Shown: in pieces, positions 1 to 8,667 of the stretch | Layout of the letters: every line of letters begins with the position of its first letter | How positions within the stretch are numbered: position 1 is the first letter of the stretch | Assembly (NCBI RefSeq): GCF_024363255.1 | Contig: NZ_AP026070.1 | Coordinates: forward strand, 620,001-684,000 | Reading direction: 5' to 3' | Length of the DNA stretch: 64,000 bases | Source of the DNA: Shewanella sp. NFH-SH190041 | GTDB taxonomy: Bacteria > Pseudomonadota > Gammaproteobacteria > Enterobacterales > Shewanellaceae | Made by a program: the position numbers and the translations under genes | Notes under the pieces: model-generated | Told to the model about the DNA's origin: nothing | What the model saw: the letters and a program-made list of their open reading frames with translations, nothing else | The model's database searches: none

Positions 1-66
1 TAAAATTACTCGGTAGCCACTTTACTGAGGGAGCCCAGTTACAGAGTTAGAGCTGGGAAAATATGC

Positions 67-95
67 TTGTGTCTGGTGGGCAGATACTGTACTAT
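67..95 (+). promoter_or_regulatory. Putative sigma70 promoter of rpmE
   Basis: A TTGTGT hexamer (67-72) lies 17 bp upstream of TACTAT (90-95), a fair match to the -35/-10 consensus with ideal spacing. Transcription would start near 102, giving an rpmE leader of about 80 nt. The region before it (1-66) shows no gene that I can support. Called by eye. Confidence 0.45.
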
Positions 96-134
96 TCTGC
101 GCCCTAAACATACTGTTATTAACTGCATGTGGTG

Positions 135-151
135 TCCGACTTCGGGTTGGA
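135..151 (+). promoter_or_regulatory. Hairpin in the rpmE mRNA leader
   Basis: TCCGAC (135-140) can pair with GTTGGA (146-151), with one G-U pair and a TTCGG loop, about 34 nt before the rpmE start codon. bL31 genes of gammaproteobacteria are reported to be autogenously controlled through leader hairpins, so this may be the L31 operator. That role is inference. Confidence 0.35.
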
Positions 152-184
152 AGAGCGACATGGCCTTAGTTTGAGGTAATCCAA

Positions 185-397
185 ATGAAACCAGGTATCC
201 ATCCTGAATACGCAGAAATCACTGCAACTTGTACTTGTGGCAACGTTATCAAGGTAAACTCTACCGCTGGTAAGCCTCTGCACCTGGACGTATGTGGTGC
301 TTGTCACCCATTCTACACCGGTACTCAGAAAGTTGTTGATACCGGCGGTCGTATCGACAAGTTCAACAAGCGTTTCGGTATGCTGGGCAAGAAGTAA
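185..397 (+). CDS. rpmE: 50S ribosomal protein L31 (bL31)
   Basis: A 70-residue protein of the bL31 family, a component of the large subunit that bridges the central protuberance and the 30S head. It is the zinc-binding (C+) form: Cys16, Cys18, Cys37 and Cys40 form the CxC...CxxC ligand set. The family opening KPGIHPEY and the YTGxQK and DTxGR segments are all visible, and the length is normal. The start is ATG at 185 behind a GAGGTAAT ribosome-binding site. The gene stands alone, with its own promoter upstream and a terminator at 424-448. No anomaly is seen. Confidence 0.97.
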   Translation: MKPGIHPEYAEITATCTCGNVIKVNSTAGKPLHLDVCGACHPFYTGTQKVVDTGGRIDKFNKRFGMLGKK

Positions 398-423
398 TTG
401 CGACTGCAATGAATTGCTGAGAA

Positions 424-448
424 AGGTGTCCATAGGGCACCTTTTTTG
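424..448 (+). terminator. Rho-independent terminator of rpmE
   Basis: The inverted repeat AGGTGtCC-ATA-GGgCACCT is followed directly by a run of T, 27 nt after the rpmE stop codon. The rest of the gap up to 889 (about 440 bp) is AT-rich and holds no supported gene, only an inverted repeat at 808-827. Confidence 0.85.
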
Positions 449-807
449 TTATTGGGCCGCGCAATCCCTGTTGGTTAAATTCCCCTCTTTCGGTCAGACA
501 ACTTGACCAAATTTGCTTTGAATCGCTGCTGTTTGCTGTTTTTGTTGTGTTCTTGCTGTGTTCTCTATGCCAGCGGGGTGAAAATCATGGTTAGATTTTT
601 TACCTCTTGGTATCCGTGGGCTTTGACTGATGCATAAAATAATAAACACGATGTGAATATCTGATTTTATTAAGGTAATTTCCAGAAAACGCAACTCACA
701 GCGACAAAATCAAGCGAAGTTCTAAAAATTCCATTCTTTTATTTAAAACATAAAATCTTTGGCGTATTGTTGGTAAACCGCAATAGCATTGTTGCAATTT
801 GTGACAT

Positions 808-827
808 GGTCAGCAGCTTGGCTGACC
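808..827. promoter_or_regulatory. Inverted repeat upstream of the malic enzyme gene
   Basis: GGTCAGC (808-814) and GCTGACC (821-827) form a perfect 7-bp inverted repeat around AGCTTG, ending 62 nt before the malic enzyme start. No T-tract follows, so it is not a classical terminator. It could be an operator or a leader hairpin; no regulator can be named from the sequence. Confidence 0.35.
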
Positions 828-889
828 GGGTCGGTGCAATGCTTGTGATATTAATCATTACCCTACATGTCGTATTCCAGGAATAAAAA

Positions 890-2140
890 ATGACAGACCT
901 TCGTCAACAAGCGCTTGATTATCATGAATTCCCTGTGCCGGGGAAAACTGCTGTCAGTCTGACCAAACCAGCTCAGACCAGTAAAGATTTAGCTTTGGCT
1001 TATAGTCCGGGCGTCGCAGAGCCGGTGCGGGAAATTGCATCTAATCCGACGGATGCTTACCGCTATACCAATAAAGGCAATACGGTTGCTGTTATCTCAA
1101 ATGGTACCGCGATTTTGGGGTTAGGCAATTTAGGGCCGCTTGCTTCAAAACCTGTGATGGAAGGTAAGGCATTATTATTCAAACGGTTTGCTAATATCGA
1201 CGCGACAGATATTGAAGTGAAGCATCGTACGGTTGATGAGTTTATTAATACTGTTGAAGCAATAGCAGATACGTTTGGCGGCATTAATCTGGAAGATATT
1301 AAGGCGCCAGAGTGTTTTGAAATTGAGCGTGAGTTAATTGAGCGCTGTCAGGTACCGGTGTTTCATGATGATCAGCATGGTACAGCTATTGTGACAGCTG
1401 CTGGGATGATTAATGCGCTGGAGATTCAGGGCAAGGAATTGTGTAAGGCTGTGTTTGTCTGCATGGGGGCTGGCGCTGCTGCCATTGCCTGTATGACCAT
1501 GTTGGTTAAATGCGGAGCGCAGCGGGAAAATATTTATATGCTTGATCGTCAAGGCGTGTTGCATACCCGTCGTGAGGATCTGAATGAATATAAAGCACTA
1601 TTTGCTAATAATACCGATAAGCGTACTTTGCAGGATGTGATTGCTGGGGCTGATGTTTTCTTAGGTTTGTCAGGGCCGGATTTACTCAGTATTGATGATA
1701 TTGCCCTAATGTCGGATAAGCCGATCATTTTCGCCTGTTCAAACCCAGATCCAGAAATTAAGCCTGAGTTGGCGCATCAGGCGCGTCATGATCTGATTAT
1801 GGGGACTGGCCGCAGTGATTATCCGAATCAGGTAAATAATGTGCTCTGTTTCCCTTTTATTTTCCGTGGTGCGCTAGATGTTCGAGCACGGCGCATTAAT
1901 GATGAGATGAAGTTAGCAGCAGTAAACGCCATTGCCAAGTTGGCCAAAGAGCCGGTCCCCGATGTGGTGCTGGCAGCTTATGAGGGCGTAAAAAGTATGC
2001 AGTTTGGGCCAGAATATGTATTACCCAAACCAATGGATCCCCGTTTATTACCTCGGATTGCCAAGGCGGTTGCTCAGGCTGCAATTGACTCCGGGGTTGC
2101 TACGGTAGAGTCCCTACCGGACAATTATATGGCAGAGTAA
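890..2140 (+). CDS. Malic enzyme, short form without phosphotransacetylase domain
   Basis: Oxidative decarboxylation of malate to pyruvate and CO2 with reduction of NAD(P), feeding gluconeogenesis or NADPH supply. At 416 residues it matches the catalytic part of the MaeB family but lacks the C-terminal phosphotransacetylase-like domain that brings E. coli MaeB to about 759 residues. Catalytic Tyr38 (AYSPGVAEP) and Lys93 (MEGKALLFK), the HDDQHGTA metal-site region and the GAGAAAIA dinucleotide-binding loop near residue 193 are visible. Cofactor preference cannot be decided. The start is ATG at 890 with AGGAAT upstream. It is monocistronic, with a terminator at 2158-2179. Shewanella genomes usually place this gene between rpmE and csrD. 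Confidence 0.93.
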   Translation: MTDLRQQALDYHEFPVPGKTAVSLTKPAQTSKDLALAYSPGVAEPVREIASNPTDAYRYTNKGNTVAVISNGTAILGLGNLGPLASKPVMEGKALLFKRFANIDATDIEVKHRTVDEFINTVEAIADTFGGINLEDIKAPECFEIERELIERCQVPVFHDDQHGTAIVTAAGMINALEIQGKELCKAVFVCMGAGAAAIACMTMLVKCGAQRENIYMLDRQGVLHTRREDLNEYKALFANNTDKRTLQDVIAGADVFLGLSGPDLLSIDDIALMSDKPIIFACSNPDPEIKPELAHQARHDLIMGTGRSDYPNQVNNVLCFPFIFRGALDVRARRINDEMKLAAVNAIAKLAKEPVPDVVLAAYEGVKSMQFGPEYVLPKPMDPRLLPRIAKAVAQAAIDSGVATVESLPDNYMAE

Positions 2141-2157
2141 ATTAACGTTGTTGATAT

Positions 2158-2179
2158 CAGGGCCTTTGGGCCCTTTTTC
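2158..2179 (+). terminator. Rho-independent terminator of the malic enzyme gene
   Basis: GGGCC and GGCCC form a GC-rich stem closed by a TTTG loop and followed by five T, 20 nt after the stop codon. Confidence 0.85.
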
Positions 2180-2320
2180 ATTGCTGCGTTAGCAGACATT
2201 CCAGGTGGTGTGTAGTTGCCTTTTGGGGTTGGCTCATAAATAATCAGCTCAATCTGCCAGAGCCATCTTGAGGCGTTCTCTGGTAAATCGGCTGTGATTT
2301 AACAGGGACAGAGGCTGCTG

Positions 2321-4210
2321 ATGAAATTGACGCGTTTGCTAACAAAGCGGTTAATTGGTTTTTGGGGCTGGTCGTTACTGGCTGTAATGGCGGTTATTTT
2401 ACTGGGTGCTGTGCTTAGTTTTATGCATATTTCTGCCCGATTTCAGCTGCAACAGGTTGATGAACTGCAGACGGTTTTACAGCAACGTGATGCCCATGAA
2501 CACTATCAATGGCTACCGGCAATACTGTCGGCCTATGGTACCGAAAAATTTGAATTGCTAGAGCAAGGGCAGGTTATTTATCGGTTTGATAATGGCGCAG
2601 CCACCCCATCGGCAAAAACGTATCACCGACAACTTTCCTCTCAGCCGTTGCGACAGATGATGCTGGTTTTACCCACCCCTTATAGATTGACCTTGCCCGA
2701 TACCACTGAGTTAGTGATTTTACTCACTGCTTGCGTGGTGATTTTACTGTTTATTTTTTATGGCTACCGTTGGATCCGTCACCAGATGGATGGCATTGAA
2801 GCATTAGCTTATCGCAGTCAATTAATTTTGGCTGGTGAACTGCAGGATGCATTAAAAGCGCCGGGAAATGGGCAGCCAAAGATTATTAATGGGGCCTTGA
2901 CTCAGTTGCTGACGGATTTGGCGGATGCCCGGCGAGAACGAGCCCGATTTGATCAGTTTATTCGCTCAAATACTTTTTTAGATCCTCAGACCCGAGTGGG
3001 TAATCGATTATTTTTAACGAACAGACTGGAAGCGTTGAGTTATCAACAGCAAATGATTACTTCCGGGGTGATGTATTTGTTAGAAATGGAAGATTTAGAG
3101 CTCTATAAGCAATCTAGTGGAATGGGGGCTGTCAGTGATTTATTGGCTCGAATTATTGAGGCGGTAAATCAGGTGTTAAGTGGGCAACCTAACAGTATTT
3201 TAGCCCGGCGCAGTAATAATCAATTTGCGATTGTAGTCACACAGATATCTTTAAATGAAGCTGATCGGTTGGCAGAGCGTTTACTAGGTGTGTGCATCAG
3301 GCAGGGAAAAGTCACCTTGAATCTTGCTGACGATTTTTTTCAGCTTGGTGGGGCTTATTTCCGGGCTGGGGATCCAGTGCAGCAGTTGCTGGATGAAGCT
3401 GATTTGGCGCTTAAAGCCGCCAGATTACAGGGATATAGTAATTGGTTTATGTACGATAAAGGCGCTGTAGATGAGGAGTTTGCTAAGGGCTCTGTTCGTT
3501 GGCGTTCTATATTGGAAAACGCCCTATCTAATAATCGTATTATAGCTTATGCGCAACCGGTTAAAGATACGGATAATCAATTACATCATTTAGAAATGTT
3601 TAGCCGGGTGAAAGATAATCAAGGGCATATTATTAAGGCCACAGTCTTTTTACCTATGGCGAATAAATGTGGATTGATGCCTCGAGTTGAGCGTCAGATT
3701 ATTGAGTATGTTTTATCTCATTTAGCGGTGAAAATGCCGGATAGCTGTTTCAGTATTAATTTGAGTTTGGACTCTCTGCAAAGTAAAAATTTTATTCATT
3801 GGCTGACTTCTTATCTGTTAGAACACAGGTATCAACTCCCGCGTTTGGCGTTTGAGATTTCAGAAGAAATTATGTCACGGCATGTCGATTCCTTTTTACT
3901 AACATTGACTATGCTAAAGAAGATGGGGGTTCGTATCTGTGTTGATCATGTGGGATTAGATGTTATCAGTACGGAGTATTTGAAGGACTTAGATGTTAAT
4001 TTTATAAAACTGCACAGATCGATTATTCGGCAGATTCATTTGCGTCAAGAAAATCAGTTATTTGTGAGAAGTCTGCTCGGTGGTTTATACCGAACTGATA
4101 TTCAGGTTTTGGCGGAAGGCGTTGAACAGTTTGAGGAGTGGCAAACCCTGCAAATCCTTGGTGTGAGTGCGGCTCAAGGGCGTTTTTTAGGAGAGCTGAC
4201 GACAATCTGA
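2321..4210 (+). CDS. csrD: CsrD/MshH, degenerate GGDEF-EAL membrane protein
   Basis: A 629-residue regulator that, in E. coli, targets the small RNAs CsrB/CsrC for RNase E decay without making or breaking c-di-GMP. The Vibrio homologue is called MshH because of its place beside msh genes. Transmembrane helices lie near residues 13-36 and 130-150 with a periplasmic loop between them. A degenerate GGDEF domain follows (RSNNQF at the signature position, near 298-303), then a degenerate EAL domain (EMF instead of EAL, near 425). Both active sites are broken, as expected of CsrD. The start is ATG at 2321 behind GGGACAGAGG. It stands 290 bp upstream of mshI and is probably a separate transcription unit. 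Confidence 0.88.
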   Translation: MKLTRLLTKRLIGFWGWSLLAVMAVILLGAVLSFMHISARFQLQQVDELQTVLQQRDAHEHYQWLPAILSAYGTEKFELLEQGQVIYRFDNGAATPSAKTYHRQLSSQPLRQMMLVLPTPYRLTLPDTTELVILLTACVVILLFIFYGYRWIRHQMDGIEALAYRSQLILAGELQDALKAPGNGQPKIINGALTQLLTDLADARRERARFDQFIRSNTFLDPQTRVGNRLFLTNRLEALSYQQQMITSGVMYLLEMEDLELYKQSSGMGAVSDLLARIIEAVNQVLSGQPNSILARRSNNQFAIVVTQISLNEADRLAERLLGVCIRQGKVTLNLADDFFQLGGAYFRAGDPVQQLLDEADLALKAARLQGYSNWFMYDKGAVDEEFAKGSVRWRSILENALSNNRIIAYAQPVKDTDNQLHHLEMFSRVKDNQGHIIKATVFLPMANKCGLMPRVERQIIEYVLSHLAVKMPDSCFSINLSLDSLQSKNFIHWLTSYLLEHRYQLPRLAFEISEEIMSRHVDSFLLTLTMLKKMGVRICVDHVGLDVISTEYLKDLDVNFIKLHRSIIRQIHLRQENQLFVRSLLGGLYRTDIQVLAEGVEQFEEWQTLQILGVSAAQGRFLGELTTI

Positions 4211-4431
4211 CAAGGGTCGGATTTTTGACATCTGTTAGCAGAATTAACTTGAGAATTTAACAAAACGTACCTATCTTACTCTAATATTCACATTTTAATG
4301 TGAATTACATCTCAAAAAAGGCAGGGTCAACAGATACAATGTCGCGTTCTCGATAAATTTTTTGTTTTCAGCACGTTATTTGTGTACGCCGCCTGAAAGG
4401 CTGAAAATAAGCAGTGTCCGATAGTATGTTT

Positions 4432-4460
4432 TTGACGCAGCATCTGCTTTATTTATCTAC
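4432..4460 (+). promoter_or_regulatory. Weak candidate promoter of the msh assembly operon
   Basis: TTGACG (4432-4437) followed 16 bp later by TATCTA (4454-4459) is the best sigma70-like pair in the 290-bp gap before mshI. The -10 match is poor. A closer TAGAAT (4489-4494) would give an almost leaderless mRNA. The rest of the gap shows nothing else. Confidence 0.25.
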
Positions 4461-4500
4461 AGTTTTAGGCAGACTCAAAAAAACCGAATAGAATAAGTGT

Positions 4501-5385
4501 ATGGATAACAGTATTTTTCACCGTCTTGCATTCTGGCGTAAACATAGCAACGCAACCGGCTTAGGGATGTATGTGGCACCGGATGCTGTTTGGATTCACC
4601 GGCCAGCAACAGCCGACAAAGAGGCTGTGGAAATGGAATTTCGACTAGCTGGCAATAATTGGGCTAGCGTTTTTCCCAAAATTGCTGATGCATTTGGCCA
4701 TAATCGTTTTCAGTTGGTATTGAGTGCTGCGTGGTATCAGTTACTTCAAGTTGACAAACCACCTGTTGAACCCCAAGAAATGGCCCAAGCATTGCTTTGG
4801 GCTGTTAAAGATATGGTCAATGTGCCAGTTGCAAATATTCATCTGGATTATTTTGACGCCCCCCTCGCTAGTCAAAGTAAAGTGACAGTCGCTGTTGTTG
4901 ATAAATCTCAGTTACAGCAGTTGGTTTTTGCTGCTGTTGAGTGTCATTGCGACATAAGCGGTATCAGCATCGAAGAAATGGCTGTGTGTAATCTCCATCC
5001 TCATGATCCCCAAGCCCGTTTAGTTATTAGTCATTATCCTGGTCAGGATTTACTCTTTACCGTAGTGCGTGATGGTGAGCCCTGTATGCAGCGTCGAGTC
5101 AGAGGATTTGGTGAACTAGATACGATTACTGCGCAGGATCTTTCTTATGGCGCAGCTGATAATCTGAGTCTGGAGTTACAGCGTTCGATGGATTATTTCG
5201 AGAGTCAGTTACGTCAGCCACCTGTCACTGCAATTGACATTTTGGTTGGCGGTGCCAGCGATACATTAGCTCAGTTGGTTGGTGCTAATTTCAACCAAGC
5301 GGTGACTTCGATACCAAAATCATCAGTTGGTATCGCGATGGCTACTTTGGCCTACACTGAAATGAATAGGGAAGAAAGTGCATGA
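4501..5385 (+). CDS. mshI: MSHA biogenesis protein MshI (PilM-like)
   Basis: First gene of the pilus assembly operon. At 294 residues, with no signal peptide or membrane helix, it is the cytoplasmic actin-like-fold protein corresponding to PilM/GspL(cyto), which links the assembly ATPase to the inner-membrane alignment complex. Identification rests on position (head of mshI-J-K-L) and on overall resemblance to the MshI/PilM family; no catalytic motif is expected. Its stop overlaps the next start in an ATGA arrangement, showing translational coupling. The ribosome-binding site before ATG 4501 is weak. Confidence 0.85.
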   Translation: MDNSIFHRLAFWRKHSNATGLGMYVAPDAVWIHRPATADKEAVEMEFRLAGNNWASVFPKIADAFGHNRFQLVLSAAWYQLLQVDKPPVEPQEMAQALLWAVKDMVNVPVANIHLDYFDAPLASQSKVTVAVVDKSQLQQLVFAAVECHCDISGISIEEMAVCNLHPHDPQARLVISHYPGQDLLFTVVRDGEPCMQRRVRGFGELDTITAQDLSYGAADNLSLELQRSMDYFESQLRQPPVTAIDILVGGASDTLAQLVGANFNQAVTSIPKSSVGIAMATLAYTEMNREESA

Positions 5386-5999
5386 AAAAACGCCTAAATC
5401 TTTTCAGTGAAGAACTTTTACCTCCTAAGCTGCAATTATCTTTTTCTCGACTTACCAAGGTATGTGTAGCGCTTATTGTTATTTTTGGGGTGGCAGGTGG
5501 ATTGCTCATTTTTAGTAATCATGAGCTTCAGGCTCAGTCCCAGCAGTTGACCGCACAAAAGAATCAGCTCACTGAGCAGAAAACGACGTTAGAGACTCAG
5601 GTTAATCAGCGTAAGCCTGATGCAGCGCTCATCTCACAGGTTGAGTTAATGACCGAGAGATTAAAATTGAAAGGGCTAATGTTGGATGAATTGAAGCGTC
5701 GGGGTACCGCTATTAGCCAAGGTTTTTCACCTTTGTTGTTCGATTTAGCTAGTGTATCGGCACCTAAGCTCTGGTTGGATCGCATTAAGGTCGACGAAGA
5801 TAAATTCGGGTTTGAAGGTTATAGCGTCAAGGCTCAAACAGTGCCTTATTGGATTGAACAGCTAAAGACAACCGATACATTGAGAGGATATGCCTTTGCT
5901 TCAATGACAATGAATCGGGGCGACGGGAAGCCAATTGCTTTTAATTTGAGTAGTAAACCTCAGATCCAAAAGGAAGTGGTAACGGAGAAGGCTAAATGA
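5382..5999 (+). CDS. MSHA biogenesis protein, PilN-like (MshI2)
   Basis: A 205-residue bitopic inner-membrane protein with one helix near residues 26-47. A strongly predicted coiled coil rich in Gln/Leu (about 48-75) follows, then a periplasmic alpha/beta domain. This is the architecture of PilN and the C-terminal part of GspL, and would dimerise with the PilO-like product downstream. It overlaps mshI by 4 nt and the next gene by 4 nt. Shewanella annotations often call it mshI2; naming varies, so no symbol is asserted. Confidence 0.8.
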   Translation: MKKRLNLFSEELLPPKLQLSFSRLTKVCVALIVIFGVAGGLLIFSNHELQAQSQQLTAQKNQLTEQKTTLETQVNQRKPDAALISQVELMTERLKLKGLMLDELKRRGTAISQGFSPLLFDLASVSAPKLWLDRIKVDEDKFGFEGYSVKAQTVPYWIEQLKTTDTLRGYAFASMTMNRGDGKPIAFNLSSKPQIQKEVVTEKAK

Positions 6000-6643
6000 T
6001 GCAGCAATGGCATGAGTGGAGTGAAAAGTTTGATGCATTGTCAGCCCGCGAACGCGGACTGGTTGCCATGTCAGTCACGGCTTTTCTGTTTGTGTTGGCG
6101 TATTTGATATTTGAGCCTTATTGGTTGGAGCGGAGTAAGCTGGATAAAGGTATTGCAGCGATGACGCAGGACAATAAGAAGCTGCAGACACAAATTAAGT
6201 TGTTTGAAACCCGCTTGAGTGTTGATCCCAACCAAGATTATCGACAACGTTTAGTCAGTTTAAAGAGTCAGCTGGGGGACTTAGATGGGCAGTTTGCAAC
6301 CCATAATGTGGTACCTGCTAATTATATGCCTACGCTGCTCAATGCTGTTTTGGAAAAAGCTCGAAATATAAAAGTGTTGTCATTTAAATCCTTGCCTCCT
6401 GAGTCACTTCTCCAGGGAAAAGGAGATAAAGAAAATATTAACCTCTACAGTCATGGTGTCAGGTTGGTTATTCAAGGGGATTACTTTTCTGTGCTTAAGT
6501 TTATGAAAGCAGTGGAAGAAATGCCGGATAAATTATATTGGAAAAGCATGGATTATCGGGTGAAGGACTACCCCGATGCAGATGTAGTGCTGGAGTTCTA
6601 TACCTTGAGTATTAATAAGGATTTTATCAGTGTTGCAAATTAA
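5996..6643 (+). CDS. mshJ: MSHA biogenesis protein MshJ (PilO-like)
   Basis: A 215-residue protein with one transmembrane helix near residues 25-44, a coiled-coil stretch (about 50-95) and a C-terminal periplasmic ferredoxin-like domain, as in PilO/GspM. It should form the inner-membrane platform with the PilN-like partner and receive MshK, the PilP-like subunit. The start overlaps the preceding stop (ATGATG) and the end overlaps mshK by 14 nt. Confidence 0.85.
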   Translation: MMQQWHEWSEKFDALSARERGLVAMSVTAFLFVLAYLIFEPYWLERSKLDKGIAAMTQDNKKLQTQIKLFETRLSVDPNQDYRQRLVSLKSQLGDLDGQFATHNVVPANYMPTLLNAVLEKARNIKVLSFKSLPPESLLQGKGDKENINLYSHGVRLVIQGDYFSVLKFMKAVEEMPDKLYWKSMDYRVKDYPDADVVLEFYTLSINKDFISVAN

Positions 6644-6950
6644 ACCATTTGTCAGCCTTGTTGCATTACTGATGTGCAGTAATGCACTTGCCCAGCCGTT
6701 GAAAGATCCTACCCGCCCCGCAGTTGTCACTGGGAAACAGAGTCGAGGACCTGTTATTCGTACTGATACTGGGTTGGTATTGAATTCAATTGTTAAGAGT
6801 CCTCAGCAATCATATGCGGTAATTAATAGTCGTATTTACCATCTGGGGTCGAGTGTGCGGGGCGTTAGGATTATGAAAATCAGTGAAGATCACGTTTTAC
6901 TGGCTGATGGCCGTCGGCTAACGCTGTTTACTTCTGTTATTGGGAAATAG
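6630..6950 (+). CDS. mshK: MSHA biogenesis protein MshK (PilP-like)
   Basis: A 106-residue periplasmic protein with a cleavable signal sequence ending near ALAQ (residues 19-22). The mature part begins LKDPTRP, the short motif with which PilP/GspC-type proteins start, and its small beta domain would contact the secretin MshL. The start is GTG at 6630, behind AAGGA at 6617-6621; a TTG two codons later would give nearly the same protein. It lies inside the 3' end of mshJ. Confidence 0.82.
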   Translation: MLQIKPFVSLVALLMCSNALAQPLKDPTRPAVVTGKQSRGPVIRTDTGLVLNSIVKSPQQSYAVINSRIYHLGSSVRGVRIMKISEDHVLLADGRRLTLFTSVIGK

Positions 6951-6960
6951 GTAACTTAGC

Positions 6961-8652
6961 ATGTCCTTGAGAAAATATTCCATTCTGTTGCTGCCCCTGT
7001 TTCTGTTGGGATGTCAGTCCGTGGACAGGCCAGACCCTGTTAATTCTAAACAGGCTGTCTCTGAGTTACTGGCCAGTCAGCAACATAAAGCTGAAACTAC
7101 TCCCCCGCCCCCTGCCGCTATGCCTGAAGATGTATTGCGGGAAATGGGGTCAACGGATTTAGAATCTGGTTTAAAATCGCGTGTATCTTCGGAGCGTCGC
7201 TTCAATGTCTCTGCTAACGATGTGCCTGCCAGTGTCTTTTTTGCCAGTTTAGTGCAGGGAACCCCGCTAAGTGTGGTGGTACACCCTGGTGTTGAAGGCC
7301 ATATTACACTGTCGCTGAAGAGTGTGACCCTCAGTGAAGCTATTTTGGTTGTCGAAGATATGTATGGCTTTGACATCAGTTTAGAGGGGAATATTTTACG
7401 CGTTTATCCAGCAGGGATGCGCACTGAAACATTCCCGTTGAATTATCTGTATATGCAGCGTCAAGGGTTAAGTGTGACGTCTGTTAGTGCAGGGCGCATT
7501 TCTGATAACAACAGCTCTGGCAACTCATCAAGCTCTTCAAACAGTGGTAGTAGTTCCAATGAGAGCTTCTCCGGGGCTGGTGATGGCAATGGTAGCCAAG
7601 AGACCAATGGCACATTTATTCGTTCTGAAACCAAAACTGACTTCTGGGGGGAGCTACAAAAAACCTTAGAGGCTATTATCGGTGATACTGGTAAAGGACG
7701 TCAGGTAGTCGTTTCGCCTCAAGCGGGTTTGGTGACGGTGCGCGCATACCCCAATGAATTACGGCAGGTGCGTAACTTCCTTAAAACGGCTGAGACTCAT
7801 TTACAGCGTCAGGTTATTCTTGAAGCCAAGGTACTTGAAGTGACTTTGTCAGATGGATATCAACAGGGAATTCAGTGGGACAATATCCTCGGCCATATTG
7901 GCAGCACCAATATTGAATTCGGTGCTTCTGGTGGTAACTTTGGCGACCAAATTACCAGTGCTTTGGGTGGCCTAACATCATTAAAGATCAGTGGTAAAGA
8001 CTTTAGCACCATGATCAACTTGTTGGATACGCAAGGTGATGTTGATGTGTTGTCTAGTCCAAGGGTGACGGCATCAAACAACCAAAAAGCAGTGATAAAA
8101 GTTGGTAAAGATGAATATTTTGTCACTAATGTGTCTTCTACAACGGTCGCATCTGCAACCCCGGTAACCACCCCTGATGTGGAATTGACACCTTTCTTCT
8201 CGGGTATTGCACTGGATGTAACTCCTCAGATCGATAAGGCAGGTAATGTACTGTTGCATATTCATCCCTCTGTAATTGATGTAAAAGAGCAGATTAAGCA
8301 AATCAAAGTCAGTGACAGCTCTTTGGAGTTACCTTTGGCACAGAGTGAAATTCGCGAGTCTGATACTGTTATTAAAGCTGGTTCCGGTGATGTGGTTGTT
8401 ATCGGTGGTTTAATGAAGACTGAAAATGTGGAATATGAATCTCAAATTCCACTATTGGGTGATATTCCCTTTATTGGTGAAGCGTTTAAAAATCGCAGCA
8501 AAGAAAAACGGAAGACAGAGCTGGTTATTTTGCTGAAACCGACAGTTGTTGGTGCAGATACCTGGCGTAAAGAATTAGAGAGAACCCGTAATCTGTTGGA
8601 TCGCTGGTATCCATCGGCAGAATCTCAGGTATCAGGTGATAACGCTCAATAG
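6961..8652 (+). CDS. mshL: MSHA outer-membrane secretin MshL
   Basis: The gated ring through which the pilus crosses the outer membrane. It has 563 residues. A lipoprotein signal ends at LFLLGC, with the lipidated Cys at residue 18, so the ring is a lipoprotein secretin. N-terminal secretin/TonB-short-like domains (about 75-150) are followed by a Ser/Asn/Gly-rich linker (about 180-215). An N1-type domain comes next, then the C-terminal secretin core with the VPLLGDIPFIG-type signature (here IPLLGDIPFIGEAF). Two Pro-rich residue runs lie just after the lipobox. It follows mshK by 10 bp and precedes mshM by 15 bp. Confidence 0.95.
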   Translation: MSLRKYSILLLPLFLLGCQSVDRPDPVNSKQAVSELLASQQHKAETTPPPPAAMPEDVLREMGSTDLESGLKSRVSSERRFNVSANDVPASVFFASLVQGTPLSVVVHPGVEGHITLSLKSVTLSEAILVVEDMYGFDISLEGNILRVYPAGMRTETFPLNYLYMQRQGLSVTSVSAGRISDNNSSGNSSSSSNSGSSSNESFSGAGDGNGSQETNGTFIRSETKTDFWGELQKTLEAIIGDTGKGRQVVVSPQAGLVTVRAYPNELRQVRNFLKTAETHLQRQVILEAKVLEVTLSDGYQQGIQWDNILGHIGSTNIEFGASGGNFGDQITSALGGLTSLKISGKDFSTMINLLDTQGDVDVLSSPRVTASNNQKAVIKVGKDEYFVTNVSSTTVASATPVTTPDVELTPFFSGIALDVTPQIDKAGNVLLHIHPSVIDVKEQIKQIKVSDSSLELPLAQSEIRESDTVIKAGSGDVVVIGGLMKTENVEYESQIPLLGDIPFIGEAFKNRSKEKRKTELVILLKPTVVGADTWRKELERTRNLLDRWYPSAESQVSGDNAQ

Positions 8653-8667
8653 GAGTAGTAATACAGC

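Noticed and set aside
119..433. 104-residue minus-strand ORF over rpmE
   Set aside because: Fully antisense to a certain ribosomal protein gene.
890..2140. Full-length MaeB fused to phosphotransacetylase
   Set aside because: The protein ends at residue 416 with a clean stop and terminator; no phosphotransacetylase domain or frameshifted remainder follows.
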